Part shown: in pieces, positions 1 to 11,187 of the stretch | How the letters are laid out: every line of letters starts with the position of its first letter | Numbering within the stretch: position 1 is the first letter of the stretch | Assembly: GCA_963969345.1 (NCBI GenBank) | Contig: OZ017767.1 | Location: 1,922,001 to 1,986,000, forward strand | Reading direction: 5' to 3' | Length of the DNA stretch: 64,000 nt | Source: Turbatrix aceti | Lineage: Eukaryota; Nematoda; Chromadorea; Rhabditida; Panagrolaimidae | Notes under the pieces: model-generated | The model's database searches: none | Told to the model about the DNA's origin: nothing | The model's input: only the letters and a program-made list of their open reading frames with translations | Position numbers and translations under genes: made by a program

Positions 1-528
1 TGATTCATCGGGGCATAAAAGTATCATGTGCCAGAAACACGGCATGTTTGATCCAGTATAGACGGCCAGAGCAAAAGGATAAACTACAATCAGAGTAATA
101 ATTCCTACAGTAATCCTCGTGTTGAACATCCGTTTAAGGTGGCGCCAAAAAATCAAAGCAGAAAATCTGTTGAAGGCAAGCACAAGATTCCAAATACCAA
201 TTGAATTATTTAAGTGCCAATTGACAAATCCAGTAAAGCTGTCGTACCGTATAAAAACAACGTGGGACAATGCCTGATCGGGTAAAGCATAAAGAATCTC
301 GTAGAAGACAAAAGAGAAAAAAACGTGCAGCATACCGGCGGTAAAAATTATAAAATAAAAACTTTTCATGTCGTTTTTCTTTGCCAAAATCTGACAGACT
401 AAGTATAAAACCACGGGAAACATCAATCCAATGTTAACTGCGGTTATGATTTGGGCTACCTGTTTTAGAATAGGCAATTCAAAGTAGAATGCAGAAGCCG
501 AAACTGCATTAATTGAAATATTTTCCAT
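1..528 (-). CDS. SRG-superfamily-like chemoreceptor, 5' part (paralogue A, runs off window)
   Basis: The minus strand is open for 176 codons from an ATG at 528-526 to the window edge, so the C-terminal half lies outside. It carries TM1-TM4 of the same receptor family as the genes at 2102-3178 and 4032-5120. Shared landmarks are KKNDMKSFYF after TM1, NSIGIWN...FNRFSALIFW in the TM3/second-loop region and TGSNMPCFWH after TM4. FNRF sits where a DRY-like motif sits in other serpentine receptors. Such receptors are expected in the ciliary or plasma membrane of sensory neurons; the ligand is unknown. The start was chosen as the first Met before the conserved N-terminus. The family name is inferred from overall topology and the ENRL/NRF motifs of its paralogues; srg, srv and srx subfamilies could not be told apart. 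Confidence 0.75.
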   Translation of the reverse strand, partial: MENISINAVSASAFYFELPILKQVAQIITAVNIGLMFPVVLYLVCQILAKKNDMKSFYFIIFTAGMLHVFFSFVFYEILYALPDQALSHVVFIRYDSFTGFVNWHLNNSIGIWNLVLAFNRFSALIFWRHLKRMFNTRITVGIITLIVVYPFALAVYTGSNMPCFWHMILLCPDES

Positions 529-929
529 TGAGTATGCTTCAGGACAATATAAAATAACGTAGCGCTTTCGTTCGATGACAAACAGGTAAATGCTTTTATG
601 CATGCTTTTAACATCTTTAAAACCAAATAGTACACGCATAAATTTAATTATGTATTCGTTGCAAAATACTTGTATTGAATAAATTATATTATGTTGTTAT
701 TTTAAAAACATTATTTTTTGGCTTTTATTGGTCTGAAAAAAATTCACACCACATAAGGTAACTACAAATTATTAATATAATAACTATCTACATGTCTGCT
801 TTTTAAATATTTACACTTTCACTTCAATGCACCAATTATAAATATGTAATAATTTTATTTGTCTTTTTTGTGTTACAAGGAACAGTCATTTTGCTAAGAT
901 CAGATTCAACAGGACTTAGTTGAATAGTT
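529..929. other. AT-rich intergenic spacer
   Basis: About 400 bp between the start of receptor A and the stop of the receptor B remnant. It is mostly A/T runs. No open reading frame, RNA gene or repeat was recognised. It should hold the promoter of receptor A, but no specific element could be identified. Confidence 0.5.
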
Positions 930-1697
930 TTATTTTTTTGTTGATAATGTTTTCGGTCGAACATTGCGGTCAGTGTTTGTAACATGCACAACATTTTTCA
1001 TGCAAGAAATACGGTAGAACTGAGCAATATCACGTCGAAACTTAGAAATCAGTAAAAACGGAGCATACATGACGAAGATAAATATAACCTGACAAATGTT
1101 ATACACATCGAAACTTACCTGCGCTATTCTTTTGTTATCGGTCAGTTGCCCGGCAATGCTGGTGACAGATTGTAAGACAAAGACAACAGACAGAGCTACA
1201 GAATGAACAAGAAGACGGTTTTCAGTTCTTCGTTGGTATTCGCTGACGTTTTCAAATACAAACCCCATTCTAGAAGATAATGAGGCGATTGCGCCGAGCA
1301 GCAAAGCTAGAAGAGAGGTGACAAGCAGACATGAAAATGGCCCGCCGAAGCCCGGCCCGGCCCGGGCCCGGCCCAGGCCCGGGCCGGGCTTGGGCGGGCC
1401 TGTGACTTTTCAGTAGGCCCGGAAAAGCCCGTTATTTAATAAATAATGTAAAAAATTATAAAAATTTACTGCATTTTGGTTATTTTTAACAAAATTTAGT
1501 CTCTACAGATAGAAAACATGGTATTTTGAATAAAAACGAGTTATTTATGTCATTTTTATAACGATTGGCTACTATTTTTTTGGATAAAAATTCGAAAAAA
1601 AACAGAGGGGATAATTTCGGGCCTGGGCCTAAAAATTAGGCCCGTTTTCATGTCTGGTGACAAGATCGGATATTCCAAGAATAGTATCAGGATCAAA
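930..1697 (-). pseudogene. Chemoreceptor remnant (paralogue B), 5'-truncated and split by a MITE
   Basis: Only the TM5-to-C-terminus half of the SRG-like receptor is present. Reading the minus strand, a short block (DPDTILGISDLVT, about 1697-1657) is followed by the 331-bp element at 1326-1656, then by SLLALLLGAIASLSSRMG and the conserved ENRLLVHSV, CQVIFIFVMYAPF and FYRISC blocks down to the stop at 930-932. The intact paralogues have an uninterrupted LGFSD..TA..AL.LG..ASLSSRMG here. Sequence beyond 1697 has no similarity to TM1-TM4, so the N-terminal half is gone as well. An independent Met at 1304 gives a 124-aa frame, but it lacks most of a receptor. Treating it as a dead gene is an inference, well supported by comparison with its neighbours. 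Confidence 0.8.
1326..1656. mobile_element. hAT-type MITE, 331 bp, with 8-bp target-site duplication
   Basis: The two ends are inverted copies of CAGACATGAAAAYGGGCC (left 1326-1343, right ending at 1656). The element is flanked by identical 8-bp direct repeats GTGACAAG at 1318-1325 and 1657-1664. Eight-base duplications and a CAG-starting inverted repeat are hallmarks of the hAT superfamily. The body starts with a GC-rich run of CCCGG/GGGCC units (about 1337-1405) and is AT-rich after that. There is no transposase, so it is non-autonomous. It interrupts the coding sequence of receptor remnant B. Confidence 0.88.
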
Positions 1698-2101
1698 AAC
1701 AAATGACACGTTTTTACATGTAATATATATTTTCCATAAACAAAAGGAACGTTCGGTTGGGGCCGTTCGAGGTTTGGATAATAAGCAGGTTGTTGCAAGT
1801 AAATGCTTTACAAGCTACACGCTCAAATTCATTATGCGCCTGTTTTGTAAAACAGGAGGCTTGTTTCTAATAAAATGCATTAGGTTGTTTCTTTCTGCAT
1901 TTTGCAGAAAATTAGACAGACTGGCAAGTATTGTTTTTCGTTTTTATACATTTTTTGTAATTGCACGTTTCATTAATATTTCATTTTTAAACTTGATAGA
2001 AGTTTTACAAAATAATAAATATTTGATGGTCTTTAAAAAAATGGGGTTTTTATCTGATGTAGCAATAATTTCTCAAATTATTTTTATTACGTACTTCAAC
2101 A
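1698..2101. other. AT-rich spacer without a recognised gene
   Basis: The missing 5' half of receptor B would be expected here but no receptor-like translation is found. A 150-codon plus-strand frame overlaps the MITE end and this spacer; its composition is low-complexity and it resembles nothing known. Confidence 0.45.
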
Positions 2102-3178
2102 TTAATTAACAAATGTCTGATTCCGCGCCGATAAACTTGTAGGCATTTTGTCGAAATTGGAGTTAATTTGACTGGGTGGATGGCTTTTTTTGACCGATAT
2201 GTACTTTTCCAAGCAGGGTATACGGTAGAACATTGCAATACCACGTCGCCAATTTGAAAGGACAAAAAATGGTGCGTACATGACAAAGATAAAAACCACC
2301 TGGCAGATGTTGTACACATTGACTGCAAACCAGCGAATACTGAAAACACGGATAAATTGACTAGTAATACTAGCGACAGATTGGATGACAAAGATTGCAG
2401 ACAACACTACAGAATGAATTAGCAAACGATTTTCGATTTTTCGTTGACGTATGCTAACGTCGGTTACAATAAATCCCATCCTGGAAGATAACGAAGCCGC
2501 AGCACCGAGTACCAGCGCTAGAATCGCAGTGAAGAGGTCAGAAAATCCAAGGATGAGGGTAGCACTAACGTGCCCCGGATCTCGCGATACGTTGTAGCAG
2601 GAAGGCACAAAATGCCAGTTACATGGCATGTTTGATCCCTGATAGGCGACCAAAATGAAAGGATAAACCGCAATGAACGCAACAAATCCTGCCGTAGTTT
2701 TTTTGTTAAAAATCTGCTTTACTTGGCGCCATAAAATTAATCCAGAAAACCGATTGAAGGCCAAAACAAGATTCCAAATACCAATTGAATTGTTCATGTG
2801 CCAGTTTACAAAGTCGGTAAAACAGTCAAAAATAACGAATATTTGGAATACGGTAGGAGAATAGCTCCTGTAGTCCCAGTGTATGGAATATCGAATCTCA
2901 TAGCACAAAAAAGTGATAAAAACATGCAACATCCCTGTCGTAAAAATAACAAAATAAAAACTTCTCATGTTGTTTTTCTTTGTCAGTATCTGATAAATTA
3001 AAAATAAAATCACAGGTAACATCAGGGCAACGTTGATTACGGATATAATCTTGGATATCTGTTTTAAGAAAAGTAAAATAAAGGAAGGCTGGGGGTAGCT
3101 GTATTGATTGTACTCATCAGAAGAGTTTGATCGAGTTGAGTCATTTTTGACTGAAAAATTAGAAAGCGTAGTTTCCAT
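2102..3178 (-). CDS. SRG-superfamily-like chemoreceptor (paralogue C), intronless
   Basis: A single-exon seven-transmembrane receptor. The preferred start is the Met at 3178 (METTLSNF), giving 358 aa with N-glycosylation sites in the extracellular N-terminus. The frame is also open to an upstream Met at 3253, which would give 383 aa, but the extra residues are basic and have no match in paralogue D. Landmarks in order: TM1 and KKNNMRSFYF, the loop HWDYRSYSP, NSIGIWNLVLAFNRFSGLILW, QGSNMPCNWH, ASLSSRMG, IENRLLIHSV, CQVVFIFVMYAPF and FYRIPC before a short polar tail. It is a neighbour duplicate of the genes on either side and shares their orientation. Role: G-protein-coupled chemosensation is expected from the family; ligand unknown. 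The lack of introns is notable for a nematode receptor. Confidence 0.82.
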   Translation of the reverse strand: METTLSNFSVKNDSTRSNSSDEYNQYSYPQPSFILLFLKQISKIISVINVALMLPVILFLIYQILTKKNNMRSFYFVIFTTGMLHVFITFLCYEIRYSIHWDYRSYSPTVFQIFVIFDCFTDFVNWHMNNSIGIWNLVLAFNRFSGLILWRQVKQIFNKKTTAGFVAFIAVYPFILVAYQGSNMPCNWHFVPSCYNVSRDPGHVSATLILGFSDLFTAILALVLGAAASLSSRMGFIVTDVSIRQRKIENRLLIHSVVLSAIFVIQSVASITSQFIRVFSIRWFAVNVYNICQVVFIFVMYAPFFVLSNWRRGIAMFYRIPCLEKYISVKKSHPPSQINSNFDKMPTSLSARNQTFVN

Positions 3179-3253
3179 TGCTACCAAAAACAATAAATTG
3201 TTTGCACGACAAAATATACTATAAAGATTTCTTTTTACTTTTTTCTGGGGCAT

Positions 3254-4031
3254 GAGACAACAATTATGTATGTCAGTCTATTCCGCGTGATTGCGCACAC
3301 GCAATGGGCAGGTTACGGTGGCATTCTATCACATGCACATTCACACTTTGTGCACCCAACACGAAGCGGGAGGGATAAAATTGTCTGGGTATTTTTTTTG
3401 TTTAGCTACATATAACATGCTGTCATTTTGGCACGCAACTAAACATCTTTGTTTCGGTGCATACTACAGTTTTTATGTAAAAAATTGCGTGAAGACATTC
3501 AAAGAACTTTACTTTTTACTTTACTTTACTTTGTATAATTGTGGAAAGTAATGAACTAATTGTAAGTTGCTTTTATAATAATCTTGTAAGTGCAAGGCCG
3601 CTTACAAGTGTTTTACAAAAACTGCATACAAAAGTTGCATGTTCTATACATACAATAAACTGTCAAATACAATAAAATACACATATGTATTTAGTTTTTG
3701 CGTTGAACATTCTCGTGTTGAACATGGAAACAACCATCTCTTCTCAAGCAGTGTTTAAACTTTTATTTATTGAATGAGACAATTAAAAGATTACTGTCAC
3801 GGCTTTTTGTATTTGTTTATAAATACTAGATATTTATGCTAGTCAGACTTGTTACTGACTTTGTACCCTGAATTACCAAGAAAAAATTTCATACTGTAAT
3901 TCGAATAATTGTATTTATTATACAAATGTTATCACCAATGTGAACATTTTCTTTAACTGATATTCCTTTAAACCTATTTTTTGGCATATATTTTAAAAAA
4001 ATTTGTGTGATTTTATAAACCATGTTGTAAA
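3254..4031. other. Intergenic spacer between receptors C and D
   Basis: A 780-bp AT-rich spacer. A short TTTAC/TTTACT simple repeat lies near 3510-3532. It contains one plus-strand AAAACTG (near 3615) and one CAGTTTT (near 3470). No gene or RNA was recognised. Confidence 0.4.
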
Positions 4032-5120
4032 TTATTGTTTTACAAATGTATGATTACGCGTTGATAAACTTACACCATTGTGTTTTATATTTGAATTAAT
4101 TTGACTAATAAGTTGATGACTTTTTTTAACTAAAACGTATTTTTCCAAGCAAGGGATACGATAGAACTTTGCAATACTCTGTCGAAAATTTGATATGAGA
4201 AAAAATGGAGTATACATGACAAAGATAAAAAGCACCTGACAGATATTGTACACATTGTTCACTAACCAGTGGATAACAACATTGTGGACAAATATTCCAG
4301 CAATGCTGGCTACAGACTGAATGACAAAGATAACAGACAACACTACAGAATGAATGAGCAGCCGGTTTTCAAAATTTCGTTGGCGTTTGCTGACGCTTTT
4401 GACTATGATTCCCATCCTGGAAGAAAGCGAAGCTGCAACTCCGAGAAGCAATGCTGTAATTGCAGTGACGAAATCCGAGAATCCAAGGATAAAGTCAGGG
4501 TCCATGTAACTGTTGTTTGATAACGAGAGGCATAAATGTGTTGAGTGCCAGCTACACGGCATGTTGGATCCCTGATAGGCGACCAATACAAATGGATAAA
4601 CTGCAATCAGCATCATAAATCCAACCGTAGTTTTCATGTTAAACATCTGCTTTACATGTCGCCACAAAATCAGTCCAGAAAATCTATTAAAGGCTGAAAT
4701 CAGATTCCAAATACCAATTGAATAATTCATGTGCCAGTTGATGAATTCAGTAAAACTGTCAAATACCATGAAAATTTTGTACCGGATAGGAGAATAGCTC
4801 CGGTAGTCCCAGTCAACGTCATGAAGGGTCTCAAAGCAAAGAAAAGTGATGCAAACGTGAACCATACCTGCCGTAAAAATTACGAAATAAGAACTTCTCA
4901 TATTATTTTTCTTTGTCAAAATTTGGATAATTAAAAACAGAATTACAGGTAGCAACAAAATCACATTGATGATAGATAATATCTCTGATATCTGTTTCAG
5001 GATTTTGAACACGATATAGAGCGTGGGATAATCACTGTCGTAATCAATATCAGCGTCATCGGTTGAGTAGAATTCAGACGCGTCATCTTCAGCAAGTGAA
5101 GTGTTCGTCATTGCATACAC
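4032..5120 (-). CDS. SRG-superfamily-like chemoreceptor (paralogue D), intronless
   Basis: A single-exon 362-aa seven-transmembrane receptor very close to paralogue C (same KKNNMRSSYF, WDYRSYSP, NSIGIWNLISAFNRF, QGSNMPCSWH, ASLSSRMG, FENRLLIHSV and CQVLFIFVMYTPF blocks). The N-terminus is acidic (EDDASEFYSTDDADIDYDSD) and would be extracellular. A second Met three codons in (MTNTSL) is an equally good start. The gene lies about 850 bp upstream of gene C, in the same orientation, and is the first member of the array in transcription order. Expected role is plasma-membrane chemosensory GPCR; subfamily and ligand are not determinable by eye. Confidence 0.83.
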   Translation of the reverse strand: MYAMTNTSLAEDDASEFYSTDDADIDYDSDYPTLYIVFKILKQISEILSIINVILLLPVILFLIIQILTKKNNMRSSYFVIFTAGMVHVCITFLCFETLHDVDWDYRSYSPIRYKIFMVFDSFTEFINWHMNYSIGIWNLISAFNRFSGLILWRHVKQMFNMKTTVGFMMLIAVYPFVLVAYQGSNMPCSWHSTHLCLSLSNNSYMDPDFILGFSDFVTAITALLLGVAASLSSRMGIIVKSVSKRQRNFENRLLIHSVVLSVIFVIQSVASIAGIFVHNVVIHWLVNNVYNICQVLFIFVMYTPFFLISNFRQSIAKFYRIPCLEKYVLVKKSHQLISQINSNIKHNGVSLSTRNHTFVKQ

Positions 5121-6164
5121 AGACAGTAAGAATAAAATAAACTGAAGAAAGTATTATGTTCATACATTTTTAGGCTCAAAAAAAGTAAATTCTTATGTCT
5201 AATCCACAGAGCTTTGCATAAACCAAATAAATAAGCGGGTATTCTTATCGTAATAATTATTTATTCAGTACTTGAATTCAATGTGCGAGCACATTATAAA
5301 TAAGTCTGCATTGATTCGAACTCTGTGATTTGAACATCAGTATCATTTTTGGTGTGCCGAACGCATAAAAACAGTTTTTTTGTAAATATAAATGTGAATA
5401 CATATACGGAATTTCCTCCCCTTGTATCATGCAATGTCTGAACGGTTGTTTTTTGAGCATTTAAAAGATTATCCTTTTAAGTTTCAAGATAGAGATTAAT
5501 CAGACTTGTTTCAGAATTTGTTTTTTCAGGCACAAAGTACATCATAAACTAAAGTAAAGAAAAACTGATTTAATAAATGTGAAAATGATTATGTATAATT
5601 TGCTCAAAACCTATGTAAATCAGGCCATCCAAAAAGAACGCAATCAGAGTTTTAACTCTAAATAGTTTGTTTGGTAAACAGTTTTTTTTAAATATATTTA
5701 ATTAACTGTCGAAAACAATACTTCCAGTTGGTCACAAACCGACGGCAAAACAGGTGATGTTTTAGCATAAGTATAAATAATGTCAAAAGAGAATTGAATA
5801 ATCACTGGAAAGTCATACACAACAAAATTTTTTACCAGAAAATCGATTTGCAGTTTTATTAAAATACAAATGCAAAAAAAACATACATAGTAAATAAAGA
5901 TAAATTAAAGCTATGTAATCTATGTATACTTGGTTATAAGCATCTTTGTTGTACAAAAAAATACTCGTGATCAGGGTTGTAATCTCTTTGAATGACTGTG
6001 GCGGATGTTGTGGTGGTGAAAGGAGGTAGAAAAGGGGAAAATCTGGGGGCCAGGATATTCCATAAAATTTTAAAATTGTAATTTAAAATAAAACATGGTG
6101 GGAAGTACAAAAATGATAAAACTGGTACGATTGACTTTTTGAAGTTGCTGCATCATTTTGTATA
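5121..6164. other. Intergenic spacer (upstream of receptor D, downstream of the dopamine receptor)
   Basis: About 1 kb of AT-rich DNA. It contains both orientations of the short motif (CAGTTTT near 5371, 5680 and 5850; AAAACTG near 5560 and 6117). The 3' UTR of the dopamine-receptor-like gene should lie in its right part. No other gene was seen. Confidence 0.4.
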
Positions 6165-9100
6165 CTACACCTGACGCGCTCGTTGATGATGAGCAGCTGA
6201 ACGCCCCAAAATAATGCTTTTGAAAGCCCGACGGAATTCGGTATTAAAAATAGTGTAAATGACAGGATTCATGAAGGAATTCATATACCCGATCCACGTT
6301 GTGTAGAAGAAGGGACCGAATCCAACTTCGCACGATGGAATATCCAGCTTTTGACAGACGGCACTCAGAATGTTGATTGTGAAAAACGGCACCCAGCAGA
6401 TCAGAAAGATTCCGACAACAATACCCAGCGTTTTTGTGGCACGACGTTCTTTTCTCTGGGATTTTGTGACTTTTCTCTTGAGACTAGAATCTTTTTTGTG
6501 CATGGTTCGTTTGACAATTCGAACTGCAAGTCCCGAAGGCGACCCGTTGAGCTTCTGCTGACTCATGTATTTTTTGGTTGTCTTAGAAGATGGTTTTGTG
6601 GAACTCGAACAGATGCTTTGGTCATCGATGGTGTCGATAGAGTGCTTGGATGGACGAGAATGTGTCTTTTGTACGGGGGTCTTGAGACGGGTTGACGTGG
6701 TGCCGTCTGAAAAAAAATCACTGTGGCTTATTGAAAACACATCTCAACAACAAAAGCCTACCAGACTGAATAACATTTGACGATACACTCATAGACATTC
6801 CCTGACTGCTGACACTTGCCCCGGCCGCCGCACTGCCGTCCTGTGTGTTTGTCGTCGTCGTCCAAACTTCGTGAACCGAAGACCTTCTTCGCTGAGCTGG
6901 ATCCCGCTTTTCCGGTTGACCACCTCCGGTGCCAAATTTCTGTCCGGCGATGTTAAATGTCACGGACGGAGAAGTGTAGACCTCGTCTCTCGACTGAATC
7001 GTCCGTACTCGAGTGTGCAGAGGCGTTGGATGCTCCGCGGCGGATTCGTTTTCGATCACTCCGTCGAAAGACTCGGCCAATTGGGGGCGTGGTCTCGAAG
7101 GCATGGTGTCGACATACGGCATGTGATCTCCCGCCGATGATGTTGGACCTAAAATTTATATTTTTTTGTAAATAAATCACTGTTCCATTTTCGAAAAAAA
7201 ATTACTCGAACGAGGAGTAGGGCATTGATTTATGCCTTTCTCTGAATTTTTGAACGAATCTCTCAACGGTGTGCGCTTGACGATTGCCTGCTCGTTGAAA
7301 GCTGGCATACTGTCTCCTCGGTCTGGGAGCTTGAATGTCGACGCAGCACTGGGCGTTGAGGGTCCAAAATTAGTGGACATGGTTTCGGTTTCTGTCAGCG
7401 AGGGAGGGACTAGGACGTCCAGTTCTTCTTCTGCAATAGGGGCGTATTTTGTTTACTGACGAAAACAAAATATTTACAAAAAAAATTCTAATTTATGTTA
7501 CTGTAGAAAATTGCCGGAAATCAACTTCCGGCCAATATAAAAGTTTGCATTATAAATATTAAAAAAAACTGATTCGACAATTGAAATTCTTAAAATTCAA
7601 AATGTACTTTTAAGTTTATAATATTTTTTTTTTAAATTCAAAATGTCAAAAATTTAAATTTTCACTTTTTTTTGTAAAAAAAACTGGTGCGACCACAACT
7701 TACCATTGACAACATCCTGCACGGTCCTTCTCTTCGCCGGCGCCACAACTCCGCGACCTTCGTCACCACCTTCACCCCCACCAACAAGATTCTGCGCTTC
7801 ATCCGTCAACGATACCCGATCTTTGATTTGGTTATTTCGTTTCCCGCTTCGAAATAGCTTTGGTGATTTTTTAGAAATAGTTCGAAATATAAAAGGCAGA
7901 ATAGCGTCACCCCGGTCGCAGCTTGAGGCTCTCGACCGAACAGAATCTCCGACGGTACGTGGAATGGGACATGACCGTTTCTGGATGGCTGCGGTGGTCG
8001 ATGGCAGCACGTGATTCTTATGCCCTCGAGGCTTGCCGGCTCGATCAAAATAATTTGTCGAATAGGTGTTGTTGTAGAAAGAATCGCATTCCGACGACCT
8101 TCTGGACACCGAAGTCATTCCCTCCGATACAAAATCATTCGCCACCACGTTGAGATTCTCGGACAGGGACGACGTACTCGAATGAGTCGTCGATCCTCCG
8201 CCAAGGTCGTGATCGTCTAAAACATGGAAATAGTAACTGGTGCAAGGTTGCAAAAATAAAGTTTTTGAAAAAAGTAAAAAAAATGCAAAAAAAAGTTAGT
8301 AAGCGGTAAAAAGTGTGAAAAAAATGGTCTGTTTCCAAGACAGACAGTGCAAAGGGTGCAATCGTGCCGACGAAGCGTGAGTGAATGTGCCGTGCACACA
8401 GCAAGCTAAATAGCAAGCAAGCAAACAAGCTGAAATGCTGAAAAAAGTGTTGGTGACAAAGCAGAGCAAAGTATACACAGTTACAAACACTAAAGGGAAA
8501 TGTGATAAAAGAAACTGCGCAAACAATACAGGAAAGATTGAAAACAACTGTTGCACAACGAGTACATTCATTTTTAAGCTTTTGTATATATTTAATAACT
8601 GCATATGATGACAGTCAAACAAAAAACATAAAAATTAGGGGAAAATACTTTTATCAAACAAAATGTTCGAAAAACAATGAAACCAAAGAAACTGTTGGAA
8701 TTACCAGACGAAACCAAAATCAGAAACTGCCATCTTGTTGGATTTTCCCAAAACAAACTAAAAAAAACGAGTACAGTAACTAAAAAAACAAATGCTAACT
8801 GAAGTCGATGTTAGAAAACGTACTCGTTGGACTGCCAAGTTGAGCGATGGGAGACACCAGAGTGTCCTCGTCGCCAAAAGCAGCGTCAAACCTTCGCTGC
8901 AGAGCATCGACGTCCAACGGCTCAAGACAAGTCGCGTCGCCGTGAGCATGCAAATCGGAGACAAAGCGAGTTAGCATGACAGGTGACTTTTTTGTCAAGA
9001 AAACCGGTCCTGACGCCGAACGATAGACCGAGCCGCTTCTTCCCAGGTCCAAATCCTCCCTCGATCGGGATTTACGTTTTTGTGCCAAAAAATCGATAGT

Positions 9101-11187
9101 CGAAGAAGCGACCGCTACGCGGCGTGCTGCTGACGAAGATAACGACGAAGAAGACGTAGAAGAAGAAGACGAAGAAGAAGAAGAAGGAGTACGAGTACGA
9201 GAACGAGGAGCAGTTACAAACGTACATTGAACACGCCCACTCTCTGGATTCTCCGCCCCCTGACAGGCTTTCGTGTCGGGACCGTCGATTGGATTTGGAC
9301 TAGGAGAGAGGACTTCCTGGGACCTCTTTCGCAGGCCACCGGCAGGTCCGAGGAGAGGTATGAGACTCTGGAGGCAAAGACCCGTCGGTGGCACCGGCTT
9401 GGCCGGCTGCACGCGCACCCGTCGTCGATGATGGCGCTGATCGTGATCCGAAGACAGAATCTCTTCGTCGACCGAATACCCCTCTGCACCGTCGTCTATG
9501 TCGTCTTCGTAGTCTTCATCCTCACCGGCGTGTTCGACGGCTGCCTTGTGTCGTTCGTAGCGACGTATTCGACGCGTCATGGATGGGAGAGCGAGCATCA
9601 TTACGTTTACCGCTAGAATAGACGGGGGTTGGTTGGGGGAGGTGTCATACGGTAACAACAGATCCTTCGCATTTTTACACAGACGCGATTTGCGGCTTTT
9701 GAAAAAATCTTTTCAATTGCAATTTTTTTTTTAAATTCTGCTCGTAAAAACTGTGTCAGACAAATCACGCAAAAAACGTCATTCCAAAATCCATATAAAA
9801 AGTGCATATCAAAAAAAACATTTGTTAAATTCACACACACATCACTGCAGTCAAACTGCAAAAACCGTTAGCACAAAAAATGTAAAACGTGTGTCAAAAA
9901 TACGGTGATTTTTACGACTATAAAAAACAGCAAGCAAAAATTGTTAGTTAATCTCGCAAATGTGAAAAAAAAAACGTAAAAATCGTACACAAAAAATCGA
10001 GCCTACCTGGTCCAGCGACAATTTCTCCAGCTTCATCTGAATCCTGATTTGCGCCTTTTTCACTGAAACATTTTTTGGTTATTGCCTAATTAAATTTTAT
10101 TAATCTAACATTTGAGCTTTTTCGTTCGCCTGCCGTCTCATTCTGGCGGCTTTTTCCCGCTTGCGCAGTGCCATCATGATTCGAATGTAGACAAACAGGA
10201 CGACGAAGCATGGAATGACAAAGCTCACGATCGAACTCATTATTGAGAACTCGGGATTGTAAAACCGGCATTGGTGCTCGCTTTCGTCATCGGGGCGATT
10301 GTTTATACCTAAAAAAAGGTGCAATAAAAAACTGAATCCGATAATCTAAAATCTACATAATATATACGATAACTTGTGTTTCTTTCAATTTCATTTTTTA
10401 CAATAAAAAAAATTTTGAATGAAAAAACACCCAAACGCACACCTACCCAAGACAATCGGACTGGCAAGAGCAAGCGAGATAATCCAGATGACAATAATAA
10501 TTACGATAACCCGTCGAATATTCTGAGACTGTCGAGAGTACTGTATTGGACGACTCACGGCTCGGTATCTGAAAAAAAAGTATATTTATGGCATAAAAAA
10601 ACTGACCGCCACTTTATATTTGTATTTTTTTTTATTATTAATATTTTTTTACCTATCAAAGCTGATAACAGCAAGCAGCAAAATGGAAGCCGTGCTGCAG
10701 GCAACGTCGCATGCAGAGTAGATATCGCACATCAGATTACCCAGATACCAGTACCCGCCTTGTACCTGAACAAAAAAATTGGTTGTAAACTGTAGCTATA
10801 TATATAAAAATACGAATTTCAAAGAGTACTCACGTAAACATAAACAGCGTACGGCATGACAAAAAGCGCAACGCAGAGATCAGCAACTGCGAGACCGAGT
10901 ATCAAAAAGTTAATCGCACTGTGCAGGGCCTTAAATCTGAGCACACTCATAATTACCAGGAGATTTCCCAAAATCGTAGCCGTGGGAATGAGCAAAAATC
11001 CAAAGCCGTAGATAAAGACTGTCGGGTGGTACGTGTGCGCCACGTATTCCTCGTCCAAACCATTTCCAACCGTAGCATTGACCTGTTCCACCGTAGAAAA
11101 CTGACCGGCATCGTAGTTTTCAAGAAACGAAGCTGTGGCGTAAAAATTGCTTGGCACAGTCGTCGACGGCGGAGGTGGGGAGGGCAT
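6165..11187 (-). CDS. D2-like dopamine receptor (dop-2/dop-3 class) with giant third intracellular loop
   Basis: Ten exons: 11187-10834, 10765-10653, 10568-10447, 10308-10110, 10062-10007, 9612-8824, 8216-7704, 7430-7206, 7148-6762 and 6706-6165. All introns are GT-AG, and the total of 3300 nt gives 1099 aa. It is a biogenic-amine GPCR. TM1-TM2 lie in exon 1 ([16 protein letters not shown]). TM3 has Asp138 (amine counter-ion position 3.32) in CDVACSTAS and DRY at 155-157. TM4 ends [10 protein letters not shown]5 reads [15 protein letters not shown]6 has CWVPFF near 1023, and TM7 has [16 protein letters not shown] near 1066. These match D2-like dopamine receptors, which couple to Gi/o and lower cAMP in neurons and muscle. 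The third loop spans about 765 residues and is Ser/Glu/Arg-rich. The large loop favours a dop-2-type orthologue, but dop-3 cannot be excluded. Exons 6-9 are each a multiple of three with identical phase, so they could be skipped without breaking frame. Confidence 0.88.

Noticed and set aside
1556..2109. Overlapping plus- and minus-strand frames around the MITE
   Set aside because: Both run across the MITE boundary into the spacer and have no family similarity; they arose by the insertion.
5300..5330. GATTCGAACTC resembling a tRNA B box
   Set aside because: No matching A box, acceptor stem or anticodon arm at the right distances.
8135..8622. Phe/Leu/Cys-rich minus-strand frames in the intron before dopamine-receptor exon 7
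   Set aside because: T-rich intronic sequence translates to hydrophobic residues; no splice sites join it to the receptor frame.
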